From contig JAICGZ010000007.1 in NCBI GenBank assembly GCA_025922875.1, positions 1 through 52,176 on the forward strand: DNA of 52,176 nucleotides. The letters run 5' to 3'. Source of the stretch: Pyrinomonadaceae bacterium. GTDB lineage: Bacteria > Acidobacteriota > Blastocatellia > Pyrinomonadales > Pyrinomonadaceae. The notes under the pieces were generated by a model. That model worked only from the letters and a program-made list of their open reading frames with translations, was not told the origin of the DNA and ran no database searches. Positions 44,234-52,176 of the stretch are shown in pieces. The position numbers and the translations under genes are program-made. Numbering within the stretch: the stretch's first letter is position 1; each line of letters opens with the position of its first letter.

Positions 44234-46159
44234 TTACGAGTCGATCCAGCGCTCGTACCACAAGCTCAAATTAAGCAGCGCCCAAAGATGAAATCCCCAA
44301 TCTCTCGTTTTCCGGCGATGCTCCTCCAGCATCCTGCTCACGAACCCGTAGTCCAGCAGATCCCTCCGTCGCATGGTCCCATTCATCAGGTGCTCGTCAA
44401 ACCATCCACCTAAACCCTCTCTGAACCATTCGCGCACAGGCGCGCCGAAGCCACGCTTTCGTTCGTAAAGAAGATCGTGCGGCAGGATCTCTTCGAGTGA
44501 ACGTTTCAGAATGTGCTTGCCGCTCACGCCTTCAACTTTCAAAGAGCGCGGCAACGCAAGCGCATATTCCACCAGGTGATGATCGAGAAACGGTACGCGC
44601 GCTTCAACGCTCGTCGCCATCGTGATCTTATCAACTCGCATCAAGAGCAATTCCGGCAAGCGCAGCTTCAACTCCAGATACGTCATGCGCGCCAGGAAAT
44701 CCGAGCCAGGCCGCTCCTGCTCAATGTGCTTCAAATACGACTCGACCACTCGCAAAGACGAGAGACCATTCAAACGCTCGCGCACCTGGCTCGACAGCAC
44801 ACGCGGCTTGAACGTCTCGTCGTAAACCACAACGCCACCCCAGAACAACGGTTCGTCAGCGCCGAGCCGGCGAATCAACTCGATCGCCGCACGCTTTCTG
44901 CCAGTCGCTTCAAGCGCCGGTCTCGACAGATTCGAGATCGCGCGACGCAACGAACGAGGCAGCGCTTCCGCATGTCGCCAGAAGTTTTCGTAAATTCGGA
45001 GGTGTCGCACGTAGTTTTCATAACCACTGAAGATCTCATCGGAGCCTTCGCCGACCTGCACCACGATCGTTCCCGAGTCACGCGCCAGTTTCGACACGTA
45101 ATAGAGCGGAACGCAAACCGGATCGGCGATCGGTTCATCCTGGTGAAACACCATCCGCGGCAGAAAGTCGTGCATCTCTTTCTCGGAGATGATTACTTCG
45201 TGATGATTGGTCCTAAACTGTTTCGCAATGCGTCGCGCCGGCTCTAACTCGTTGAGATACTCCGCATCGCTGAAACCGACCGTGAAAGTCTCAACCGGCC
45301 GCGACATCTGTTCCGACATCAGGGCAACATTGGCAGACGAATCAACCCCGCCCGATAGGAACACTCCGAAAGGCACGTCAGACATCATTCGCTTGGCGAT
45401 AGAGTCGCGCAGCAGACGCAGGATCTCCGCGCGATGCTCCGCTTCACTGCCTGTAGCGATCTGTTTTGGAGGAAGCGCGTCCCAGTAACGCTGCATATTC
45501 AGCGTGCCGTCGCGCTTTACCGTCAGCAGATGACCGGCGGGGATTTTGTGGATGTCGCGAAAGAGGGTCGTGGGCGCCGGAGTCGTTAAAAATGTCAGAT
45601 AGTGATAGAGCGCTTGTTCGTCGATGTCAGGCGTCACTGCGGGATGTTGCAGGATCGCCTTTATCTCGGAAGCAAAAATGAAGCGCCCGTCTTTGTGATA
45701 GAAGTAAAGAGGCTTGACGCCGATGCGATCGCGCACGAGCACGAGTTGCTCTTTGTTTGCATCCCAAAGCGCGATTCCGTAGTCGCCTTCGATGTCGTGG
45801 ATGAAGTCGAGACCGAGTTCTTCGTAAAGGTGCAGGATGGTTTCCGAGTCGGTGCGTGAGGCGTACTTGTGCCCACGCTTTTCGAGATCGGCGCGCAGGA
45901 GAGCATGGTTGTAAATCTCGCCGTTGAAGACGAGCCACGTGCGTTCGTCGCAACCGTGCATCGGCTGATGTCCGGCGGCCGAGAGATCGATGATTGAGAG
46001 ACGGCGAAAGCCAAAACCGCCGCGACCTTCGTCAAAGACCAACTCACCCGCGTCGTCTGGACCGCGATGAGTCATCTCATCGCGCATACGCGCAAGCAGC
46101 GAAGGCGTTATTGAACCTTCGCTCGCACCATAATCCCAAACTCCACAAATTCCACACAT
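44234..46159 (-). CDS. AsnB-type glutamine amidotransferase, copy 2 of the glycan locus
   Basis: Start at ATG 46159, which exposes the required N-terminal nucleophile (MCGICGVWDYG, C2). The 11 extra track codons are repeat-derived and overlap the upstream stop. 641 residues. Glutaminase domain with FNGEIYNHALLRADLEKRG; ATP pyrophosphatase loop PFGVFLSGGVDSSANVAL in the synthetase domain. Similar in length and layout to the copy at 31668 but clearly divergent, so probably not a recent duplicate. In this context it may amidate an acidic sugar of the glycan. Starts 5 bases after the heparinase-like gene. Confidence 0.9.
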   Translation of the reverse strand: MCGICGVWDYGASEGSITPSLLARMRDEMTHRGPDDAGELVFDEGRGGFGFRRLSIIDLSAAGHQPMHGCDERTWLVFNGEIYNHALLRADLEKRGHKYASRTDSETILHLYEELGLDFIHDIEGDYGIALWDANKEQLVLVRDRIGVKPLYFYHKDGRFIFASEIKAILQHPAVTPDIDEQALYHYLTFLTTPAPTTLFRDIHKIPAGHLLTVKRDGTLNMQRYWDALPPKQIATGSEAEHRAEILRLLRDSIAKRMMSDVPFGVFLSGGVDSSANVALMSEQMSRPVETFTVGFSDAEYLNELEPARRIAKQFRTNHHEVIISEKEMHDFLPRMVFHQDEPIADPVCVPLYYVSKLARDSGTIVVQVGEGSDEIFSGYENYVRHLRIYENFWRHAEALPRSLRRAISNLSRPALEATGRKRAAIELIRRLGADEPLFWGGVVVYDETFKPRVLSSQVRERLNGLSSLRVVESYLKHIEQERPGSDFLARMTYLELKLRLPELLLMRVDKITMATSVEARVPFLDHHLVEYALALPRSLKVEGVSGKHILKRSLEEILPHDLLYERKRGFGAPVREWFREGLGGWFDEHLMNGTMRRRDLLDYGFVSRMLEEHRRKTRDWGFHLWALLNLSLWYERWIDS

Positions 46160-46164
46160 AAACC

Positions 46165-46186
46165 CTAACCACGGATTACACGGATT
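46165..46186. repeat. Family B single arm encoding the heparinase-like C-terminus
   Basis: CTAACCACGGATTACACGGA matches family B left arms. It supplies the last codons and stop of the gene at 46165-48189. Confidence 0.8.
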
Positions 46187-48189
46187 TTCCAACTAAGCTT
46201 GCCCGGTCGCCCTGAAATACGCCAGCACGCCGACACGGCATCACTCATCTGACCATAATCACGGGAGACGGGCTGACTCTCCAGCGTTGGCTCAACTTCC
46301 GAACTCAACGAAGAAACAACTAGACTAACCTCACCACTACGCGCCTCAACGGCCGTCCCACGTACCTTCACCTCCACCTCAGGCGCGAAGTGAAACCTGA
46401 CTTCATAAACATGCTCGCCCTCACTGAAGAACTCGTCCTCGATCAGCCACGAGGGTTCTCTCAGATTGAACGTAATTCCGCGCCGGTGAGTAACTGGCGA
46501 CGCTAGTCTCATATATCCATAGTGTTCCGCCACAGCCTTGTCGAAATCTGTATCGATGGTTAGCTCAACGAATTGTGGAGTTGCGTCGTTGCTAATCACA
46601 AATGGCATATTGCGATCAATCGTGTTCTGCTCCTCGTGATCGATCTGCACAGTTGAGTGATAGGCTGTCGAGCGGAATTTGTGGCGCGCATCCAGATCGG
46701 CGGAGTAAACATAGGTTCCCGGATCAACGATGAAGGCCCGGCCATAAGCTGAGACTTCAATACTAAGAACATCATTGTGGCTATGAGAACCGCGGCCGTT
46801 TATTCCAGTGCCACTTACATTCAAGCACAGATAAAGATCGCCTGCGCGCAGGAGGGAAGTGCCGGCGTGCGGAAGGGTAGCGGAACAACCGTACGCTGCT
46901 ATGAAATCCATCTCTTGAAAGGTCTTGACGCCTTTTTCGCCGAGGAACCATAGCAATTCCTCCGATGGTTCCATTCCTTCAAGCTTCAGTGCGCCGTTGT
47001 TAAAAATCACCGCGCCTAGCGGCAATACATAACCATGATCGTCAGCGCGCCGGCGGCGAATTGGAAGAACTTGCCCGCTATCAGTATCGCCGATCAAGGG
47101 AGCAAATCCGTCGGGCCGCAGGTAGCGGCAGACGTATATCAGCATGAAGTGAAGTTTTCCCCAGTACTTCAGATCGATCTGAACGTCGTTAGCCTTGCAA
47201 AGCAGGAAGGAGTAAAGGAAGAGTTCAACAACAAACCGGTGATAGCCTGTCGAAGATTCAAAATCGGAGCCGTCCCCGTGCACCTGCTTGTACATCTCGC
47301 GAAGCATTTCCACCCGGCCAAACTCGCGCCAATCGTCCGCTTTGCGAAGCTCCGGCAGCATCAAGCCAAGCCACAGCAGACCGGCGACATCGGAAAGATA
47401 ATGATTGCTGGTGGCGATGTAGGAGAACTCGAGATTTCGTCGTATGTAATTTCCGTGTTGCTGAAACAGTTGTAGAAGCAATTGCAACAAGTCGTGGTTC
47501 AGTTGTGGTGAATGACGAAATATTTCAAACGCCGCGAGCAGGTTCATGGCTCGCAGCGCAACTTCCATTGCACAAGCCCAGTTTACGCCTCGCCCATACG
47601 GATTCTGCTTCGCCCAGCTTCGCACTTGCGAAAAGAACTCCGCGCTGTAACGTTCATCATTTGTGACAGCGTAAGCACGTGCGAGCGTGACGAAGTGGCC
47701 CAATCGATTCAGCTCCCAAAGCACACGGACGTCCGATCCATCGCCGCGTATTAACTTAATGTCGCGATGGTAATCGAGCGGCCAAACGTAATTCGAAAGC
47801 GGATCGCGGCTCCACTGGATCTCTTCACCAAAACATTTCTCACCGAAGCCCAACAAAGGCCAGCAGTGATCTTCGACGATGCGATTTGCGGATGCGATCA
47901 ACTCCGCGGTTTGAGTGGGGAACAGCTTTCGCTGGAGTTCTACTGTACCGGGTTGGCCAAAACCGTCGAAGAACCGAACATGACGCGTTCCCTGAAAGTG
48001 AGCCAGTAACTGATCAGGCGTCATGCGTGAGAAAAGAGGTAGTAACGAAAGCCGCTCGGTTTTATCGAGGCTCGCACGTTCCTGCCGGCTCTGAAGCGCA
48101 ACTCGACTTCGCCTCATTGCCTCGAGAGCAATGGTAGTGAGTTTTACTTCTCCACGAAGTGCGCGTTTGATTTTGTTCAGGACAGCCAT
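46165..48189 (-). CDS. Heparinase II/III-like protein
   Basis: 674 residues. An N-terminal alpha-helical toroid-like part (about 100-380, WACAMEVALRAMNLLAAFEI, SNHYLSDVAGLLWLGLMLPE) and a C-terminal beta-sandwich part with the signature NGRGSHSHNDVLSIEVSAYG and AFIVDPGTYVYSAD. Known members cleave uronic-acid-containing polysaccharides by beta-elimination. No signal peptide is visible, which is unusual for a lyase but common among members in polysaccharide synthesis loci. The last residues KIRVIRG come from a family B arm. The ATG overlaps the epimerase stop by one base (TGATG). Confidence 0.88.
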   Translation of the reverse strand: MAVLNKIKRALRGEVKLTTIALEAMRRSRVALQSRQERASLDKTERLSLLPLFSRMTPDQLLAHFQGTRHVRFFDGFGQPGTVELQRKLFPTQTAELIASANRIVEDHCWPLLGFGEKCFGEEIQWSRDPLSNYVWPLDYHRDIKLIRGDGSDVRVLWELNRLGHFVTLARAYAVTNDERYSAEFFSQVRSWAKQNPYGRGVNWACAMEVALRAMNLLAAFEIFRHSPQLNHDLLQLLLQLFQQHGNYIRRNLEFSYIATSNHYLSDVAGLLWLGLMLPELRKADDWREFGRVEMLREMYKQVHGDGSDFESSTGYHRFVVELFLYSFLLCKANDVQIDLKYWGKLHFMLIYVCRYLRPDGFAPLIGDTDSGQVLPIRRRRADDHGYVLPLGAVIFNNGALKLEGMEPSEELLWFLGEKGVKTFQEMDFIAAYGCSATLPHAGTSLLRAGDLYLCLNVSGTGINGRGSHSHNDVLSIEVSAYGRAFIVDPGTYVYSADLDARHKFRSTAYHSTVQIDHEEQNTIDRNMPFVISNDATPQFVELTIDTDFDKAVAEHYGYMRLASPVTHRRGITFNLREPSWLIEDEFFSEGEHVYEVRFHFAPEVEVKVRGTAVEARSGEVSLVVSSLSSEVEPTLESQPVSRDYGQMSDAVSACWRISGRPGKLSWKIRVIRG

Positions 48190-49307
48190 CAGCGGCGGTT
48201 TTGGAGAGACGCGAATTCTTCGAGCGCATCGAGGATACGCTCAGACGTGCGGCCATCCCAAAGCGGTGGTTGGCGGGTGGTCTTCTTTGCGGAGCCGTTC
48301 AGTGCGGCAGTCGCTTCGGCAACGATCTTAGTGGTGTCAGTTCCCACGACAACGTTTGTTCCCATCTCGACAGTAATCGGACGCTCGGTATTCTCGCGCA
48401 GCGTCAGGCAAGGTATGCCGAGCGCCGTCGTCTCTTCCTGAATGCCGCCGGAGTCAGTCAAGACAAGCCGAGCACTGCTCGAGAGATTCAGGAAATCGAG
48501 ATAGCCGAGTGGGTCTACCACGCGTAGATCTTTTATTCCATTTACACGCGTGGTCAATCCGAGTTCCGCAATTGTCTTTCGCGTTCGGGGATGCACGGGG
48601 AAAACTATGGGCAACTTCGACGCAATTACTTCGAGCGCTGCAAGAATTCGCTCGAATGATTCACGCAGATCAACGTTTGATGGCCGGTGAAGAGTTAGTA
48701 GCGCGTAATCGGCTCCGCTGAGTCCCAACTTCTCTCTGGTGCGCCGATCTCGCGCGTGCTCGAGGTTCTTTTGCAACGAGTCGATCATCACGTTTCCCAC
48801 AAAACGAATTCGTTCGCGGGGAATACCTTCGGCAAGCAGGTTCTCATCGGCGTCGGGCGAAGGCGTGAAAAGAAGATCGGCGATCTGATCGGTCAGCAGC
48901 CTGTTGATCTCTTCAGGCATGGAGCGATCGCGGCTGCGCAACCCTGCTTCGACGTGCGCGACCTTCACTCCCAGCTTCACGCAAACCAGTGCGCACGCGA
49001 TCGTTGAGTTGACGTCGCCAACGACCAGCACCCAATCAGGTTTTTCACGCAGCACAACGGGCTCGAAACGCTCCATCACAGCGGCTGTCTGCGCCGCGTG
49101 TGAACCGGAACCAACGCCAAGATGTGTGTCAGGTTGAGGAAGATCGAGATCGTGAAAGAACGAATCAGACATTGCTGAATCGTAGTGTTGGCCCGTGTGG
49201 ACAACGAGAGGCTGAAAGATGTGAGGACGCCTCTTCATCGCGGCGACGATAGGCGCCACCTTCATGAAGTTGGGCCGCGCCCCGACGACATTAATCACCT
49301 TGAGCAT
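48189..49307 (-). CDS. wecB: UDP-N-acetylglucosamine 2-epimerase (non-hydrolysing)
   Basis: 372 residues. MLKVINVVGARPNFMKVAPI, WVLVVGDVNSTIAC, VAHVEAGLRSRDRSMPEEIN and LTDSGGIQEETTALGIPCLT are the family signatures. It converts UDP-GlcNAc to UDP-ManNAc. Next to a UDP-HexNAc 6-dehydrogenase gene, so the pair could make UDP-ManNAcA. The translationally coupled heparinase-like gene follows. Separated from the dehydrogenase gene by a GC-rich palindrome. Confidence 0.94.
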   Translation of the reverse strand: MLKVINVVGARPNFMKVAPIVAAMKRRPHIFQPLVVHTGQHYDSAMSDSFFHDLDLPQPDTHLGVGSGSHAAQTAAVMERFEPVVLREKPDWVLVVGDVNSTIACALVCVKLGVKVAHVEAGLRSRDRSMPEEINRLLTDQIADLLFTPSPDADENLLAEGIPRERIRFVGNVMIDSLQKNLEHARDRRTREKLGLSGADYALLTLHRPSNVDLRESFERILAALEVIASKLPIVFPVHPRTRKTIAELGLTTRVNGIKDLRVVDPLGYLDFLNLSSSARLVLTDSGGIQEETTALGIPCLTLRENTERPITVEMGTNVVVGTDTTKIVAEATAALNGSAKKTTRQPPLWDGRTSERILDALEEFASLQNRR

Positions 49308-49312
49308 ACTGT

Positions 49313-49389
49313 TGTAGGGGAGGCCCTCCGTGGCCGCCCCTTCTTTTGTTCAACCCGCCGAGGGGCGGCCACGGAGGACCGCCCCTACA
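49313..49389. repeat. Family G GC-rich palindrome
   Basis: TGTAGGGGAGGCCCTCCGTG with GCCGCCCCT (49313-49341) and its near-exact reverse complement (49361-49389). It lies between wecB and the sugar dehydrogenase gene and provides the latter's stop codon. Confidence 0.9.
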
Positions 49390-50719
49390 GTCTAATGATG
49401 CGTGCCCGGCTCTCGCGTCGCACCTCGCCATTCAACGCATTGCGTGTATCGACGATCAGGGGCGCCAGCGAACACACTCGCTTATAGTCAATTTCACTAT
49501 GGTCCGTGACAATGATCACGCAATCCGCGCCTGTCAGCTCGTCATTGGTCAACGGCACAGACCTCAGCGGTTCGCCGGCAGCATCAGTGTGCGCCTCATC
49601 AAAACGCACTTCCGCTACGAACGGATCGTGATATCGAACGTTTGCTCCCTTTGCACGGAGGCGATCGATGATCGATAGCGCCGGACTCTCGCGAACGTCG
49701 TCCACGTCTCTCTTATAAGCGACGCCAAGCAGCAGCACATTCGAACCTTTCATCGCCTTGCGTTCGTCGTTCAACCCGTCTGCAACAAGTTGGACCACGT
49801 GCTCCGGCATCCGCGAATTCACTTCCTCCGCGAGGCTGATGAACCGCGAATCGAAACCGTGCTGGCGCGCCTTCCACGACAAATAATGCGGATCGAGCGG
49901 GATACAATGACCGCCAATTCCCGGACCAGGATAAAAAGGCATGAAACCAAACGGCTTCGTCGCGGCGGCGCGTATAACTTCCCACGTGTCGATGTTGAGC
50001 GCGTAGCAAAGCCTTGCCATCTCGTTCGCCATACCGATGTTCACGGCGCGAAAAGTATTCTCCAAAAGCTTCGCCGCTTCCGCTACACGTGCTGAACTAA
50101 CAGCATGAACGTCATTCACGATCTGCGAATACAATTGAGCAGCAACCGCCGTCGAATCGGGTGTGACTCCACCAACAACTTTCGGAATGTTGTGCGTCAT
50201 AAACTGCGGATTGCCCGGATCGACCCGTTCAGGTGAAAACCCCAGCAGAAAATCTTCGTCGAGCTTCAGTCCAGTTTCCTCAAACATCGGGAGCAGCACT
50301 TCGTCAGTGGTACCCGGATAGGTGGTCGACTCGAGAATGATCAGATGGCCGCGGCGCAATCGTTTTGTGATCTGTTCAGCGGCCGCGAAGATGTAAGAGA
50401 CATCGGGTTCTTTTGTTTTGCGTAAAGGGGTAGGGACGCAGATGATAATCGCGTCGCATTCCCTGAGATGATCGAAATCAGTAGTCGCGCGCAGGCGCCC
50501 CGCGTCAACCACTTCTTTCAGTTTTTGCGAAGCCACGTCGCCGATATACGAAGTGCCCGCATTGATTTTGTCGGCCTTCGTCTGGTCGACTTCAAACCCG
50601 GTGCTTTTGAAACCTTTACTCGCAAACTCCACGAGCAAAGGCAGGCCGACGTATCCAAGACCGATGACCCCGATGTGCGCTTGTTTGTTTGTTATCCGAG
50701 TGATGAGTTCGTTCTTCAT
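49385..50719 (-). CDS. UDP-N-acetylhexosamine 6-dehydrogenase (WbpA/TviB type)
   Basis: Start at ATG 50719 (MKNELITRITNKQAHIG); the 29 extra track codons are repeat-derived. 444 residues. NAD site GVIGLGYVGLPLLVEFASKG, and the catalytic Cys in FYPGPGIGGHCIPLDPHYLS, a form typical of UDP-GlcNAc 6-dehydrogenases (WbpA, TviB) rather than Ugd. C-terminal LGVAYKRDVDDVRESPAL. It oxidises C6 of the nucleotide sugar to a carboxylate. Whether it acts before or after the epimerase (GlcNAcA or ManNAcA) cannot be read from the sequence. The TAG stop lies in the family G repeat. Confidence 0.92.
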   Translation of the reverse strand: MKNELITRITNKQAHIGVIGLGYVGLPLLVEFASKGFKSTGFEVDQTKADKINAGTSYIGDVASQKLKEVVDAGRLRATTDFDHLRECDAIIICVPTPLRKTKEPDVSYIFAAAEQITKRLRRGHLIILESTTYPGTTDEVLLPMFEETGLKLDEDFLLGFSPERVDPGNPQFMTHNIPKVVGGVTPDSTAVAAQLYSQIVNDVHAVSSARVAEAAKLLENTFRAVNIGMANEMARLCYALNIDTWEVIRAAATKPFGFMPFYPGPGIGGHCIPLDPHYLSWKARQHGFDSRFISLAEEVNSRMPEHVVQLVADGLNDERKAMKGSNVLLLGVAYKRDVDDVRESPALSIIDRLRAKGANVRYHDPFVAEVRFDEAHTDAAGEPLRSVPLTNDELTGADCVIIVTDHSEIDYKRVCSLAPLIVDTRNALNGEVRRESRARIIRL

Positions 50720-50745
50720 AATGTGTGGCGATTTCAGAACAGAGG

Positions 50746-50802
50746 CACAGATTATCACAGATGAAGGCGGATCTAATCCGTATCCATCCGTGAAGATCTG
50801 TG
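50746..50802. repeat. Family B-related palindrome in a divergent promoter region
   Basis: CACAGATTATCACAGATGAA and the downstream CATCCGTGAAGATCTGTG are imperfect inverted arms. It fills most of the 105-bp gap between the divergent sugar dehydrogenase and permease genes. Confidence 0.75.
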
Positions 50803-50824
50803 GCACTATACCCAGTCGCAGAAA

Positions 50825-52176
50825 ATGAGCAAAGAGCCCCCCAAACTCGTCCGTGGCCTGAGCCTGCTCGATGCCACGATGATCGTGGTTGGCTCGATGA
50901 TTGGATCGGGAATCTTCATCACCTCCGCGGAATCTTCGCGATTAGTCGGCTCGCCCGGGTGGCTCATCGCGGCCTGGGCGCTCGCGGGAGTGCTCACAAT
51001 TACAGGCGCGCTGTGTTGCGCTGAGCTTGCCGCGATGTGGCCGCACGCCGGCGGTCAATACGTCTTTTTAAGAGAAGCTTATGGTCCATCGATTGGATTT
51101 CTGTTTGGCTGGGGCCTGTTTCTGATTATTCAGACCGGCACTATCGCAGCGGTCGCTGTAGCTTTCGCGAACTTTACTGGCGTACTCACTGATTGGGTCT
51201 CAGCGGATTGGTATCTAATCGAGCCACTCGTGCTGGTCAGGCCATTCACCGTTAACCAACTCTCCTTCAATGGTTACGCGTTGAGCTTATCGAGCCAGCA
51301 GCTTCTGGCTGTGGTCATGATCCTGTTTCTCACGTTCGTCAACACTCGCGGTCTCCAGACGGGGAAGCTCATTCAGAACACGTTCACCTTCACAAAGACC
51401 GCCGCGTTGCTCGGACTGATTTTGATCGGACTGTTGCTTGGTTGGAATCGCGAGAGTGCTGCCTACACTTCTTCGTGGTGGCAACCATGGGAGAATGGTT
51501 GGACACCTTCCGAGTCACAGGTTTGGTTCGATCCGGCGGGCCAGGGTCTGCTGGTGCTCGCGCTGTTGATGTTGCTCGGCAGGGCGATGGTTGGACCACT
51601 GTTCGCGCAGTCGGCGTGGAACAACGTCACCTTCACGGCAGGCGAGGTGCGTGATCCAGGGAAGACCTTGCCGCGTGCTTTGTTACTCGGCTGCGGCATA
51701 GTAGTAACGCTGTATCTGCTCGCGAACCTTGCTTATGTCGTGACGCTGCCGTTGTCAGAAATTCAGAACGCGCCGCAGAATCGAGTCGCAACCGCGGTGA
51801 TGCAGGCAGTGCTTGGTCCAAGCGGTACGATTATCATGGCGCTCGCGATCATGATTTCGACGTTTGGTTGTAATAATGGACTGATACTGGCGGGAGCACG
51901 CGTTTACTATGCGATGGCGAGAGATGGACTTTTCTTCAAACGAGTTGACAGTGTTAACAGGTACCACGTGCCGGCCGTGGCGTTGATCGCGCAAGGGTTG
52001 TGGGCGTCGTTCCTGGTGCTCCCGCGTACTATCACGATCGATCGACATAATGGGATGTATTCGTATGGAAACGTTTACACGCAGTTGCTGGAGTACATTG
52101 TTTCAGCGGATTTGATCTTCTACGTGTTGATGGTGGGAGCGGTGATCGTCATGCGCCGCAAAGCGCCGGAGATTGA
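50825..52176 (+). CDS. APC-family amino-acid permease, N-terminal part (cut by window edge)
   Basis: Not in the ORF track because no stop occurs before the window ends. From ATG 50825 the frame is open for 450 codons. It begins MSKEPPKLVRGLSLLDATMI, and the first helix IVVGSMIGSGIFI has the family's GSGIF-type substrate-binding kink. About ten or more hydrophobic segments follow, with SAWNNVTFTAGEVRDPGKTL marking the usual loop of the amino acid-polyamine-organocation superfamily (LAT-like). Inner-membrane transporter; substrate unknown. Divergent from the sugar dehydrogenase gene. Confidence 0.88.
   Translation, partial: MSKEPPKLVRGLSLLDATMIVVGSMIGSGIFITSAESSRLVGSPGWLIAAWALAGVLTITGALCCAELAAMWPHAGGQYVFLREAYGPSIGFLFGWGLFLIIQTGTIAAVAVAFANFTGVLTDWVSADWYLIEPLVLVRPFTVNQLSFNGYALSLSSQQLLAVVMILFLTFVNTRGLQTGKLIQNTFTFTKTAALLGLILIGLLLGWNRESAAYTSSWWQPWENGWTPSESQVWFDPAGQGLLVLALLMLLGRAMVGPLFAQSAWNNVTFTAGEVRDPGKTLPRALLLGCGIVVTLYLLANLAYVVTLPLSEIQNAPQNRVATAVMQAVLGPSGTIIMALAIMISTFGCNNGLILAGARVYYAMARDGLFFKRVDSVNRYHVPAVALIAQGLWASFLVLPRTITIDRHNGMYSYGNVYTQLLEYIVSADLIFYVLMVGAVIVMRRKAPEI

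Noticed and set aside
44513-45247. 244-codon plus-strand ORF
   Set aside because: Antisense to the second AsnB-type gene; Arg/His-rich composition typical of a shadow frame.
31668-46159. Both AsnB-type genes as a recent duplication
   Set aside because: They share motifs and length but differ throughout and have different neighbours, so they look like separate family members.
46160-46192. N-terminal extension MENPCNPWLGF of the second AsnB ORF
   Set aside because: Encoded by a family B repeat arm; class II amidotransferases need Cys directly after the initiator Met, which ATG 46159 gives.
50720-50806. 29-residue extension of the sugar dehydrogenase ORF
   Set aside because: It runs through a palindromic repeat; the family starts at MKNELITRI just before the NAD-binding strand.

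Overview
The window looks like chromosomal DNA of a Gram-negative, aerobic, moderately GC-rich bacterium. Very large Oar-type TonB-dependent receptor-like proteins, a branched-chain-type 2-oxoacid dehydrogenase operon, an OmpA-like envelope protein and dense intergenic palindromes together suggest Acidobacteriota, perhaps class Blastocatellia. That placement is inference from gene content; there is no rRNA here to prove it. I saw no rRNA, tRNA, transposase, prophage or CRISPR array.

Layout. 1-602: start of an OmpA-like envelope protein, cut by the window edge. 930-6542 (minus): E3, E1-alpha, a clan AA aspartic protease, E1-beta and E2 of a 2-oxoacid dehydrogenase complex. 6682-13409 (minus): two tandem paralogous outer-membrane receptor-like proteins with conserved leaders and hairpin terminators. 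13833-19517: thiolase, S41 peptidase, RDD membrane protein, tyrosyl-tRNA synthetase and proC. 19540-24339 (minus): a purine run (purF, an unknown secreted protein, a ComEC-like metallo-beta-lactamase protein, purM, purN). 24474-31049 (plus): cytochrome c, a small membrane protein, a zinc-type dehydrogenase, an HtrA/DegP protease, an aldehyde dehydrogenase and alanine dehydrogenase. 31092-50719, nearly all minus: a response regulator and then a surface-polysaccharide locus. The right edge holds the start of an APC amino-acid permease.

The polysaccharide locus is the best candidate for a poorly described system. It encodes a UDP-HexNAc 6-dehydrogenase, a UDP-GlcNAc 2-epimerase, a heparinase II/III-like protein, two different AsnB-type glutamine amidotransferases, a Wzx-like flippase, two cytoplasmic glycosyltransferases, two multi-membrane-segment proteins (one GT39-like), a methyltransferase plus the remnant of another, and a fused alcohol-dehydrogenase/Gfo-Idh-MocA oxidoreductase. 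Read together, they suggest synthesis of an aminouronic-acid glycan whose carboxyls may be amidated. No initiating transferase or export apparatus is visible here.

The second theme is an unusually dense set of palindromic repeats. At least seven sequence families occupy most intergenic gaps. Several have invaded coding sequence: they supply the last residues or the stop codon of tyrS, the heparinase-like gene, the response regulator, a GT39-like gene and the sugar dehydrogenase. They encode internal peptides in two other proteins, and the N-terminus of a membrane protein that is bracketed by two arms of one family. One palindrome sits inside another and is flanked by an 8-bp direct repeat, the signature expected of a small mobile element.

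Many ORF-track starts were moved to downstream codons with better support. purN was extended upstream to a CTG codon overlapping the purM stop.
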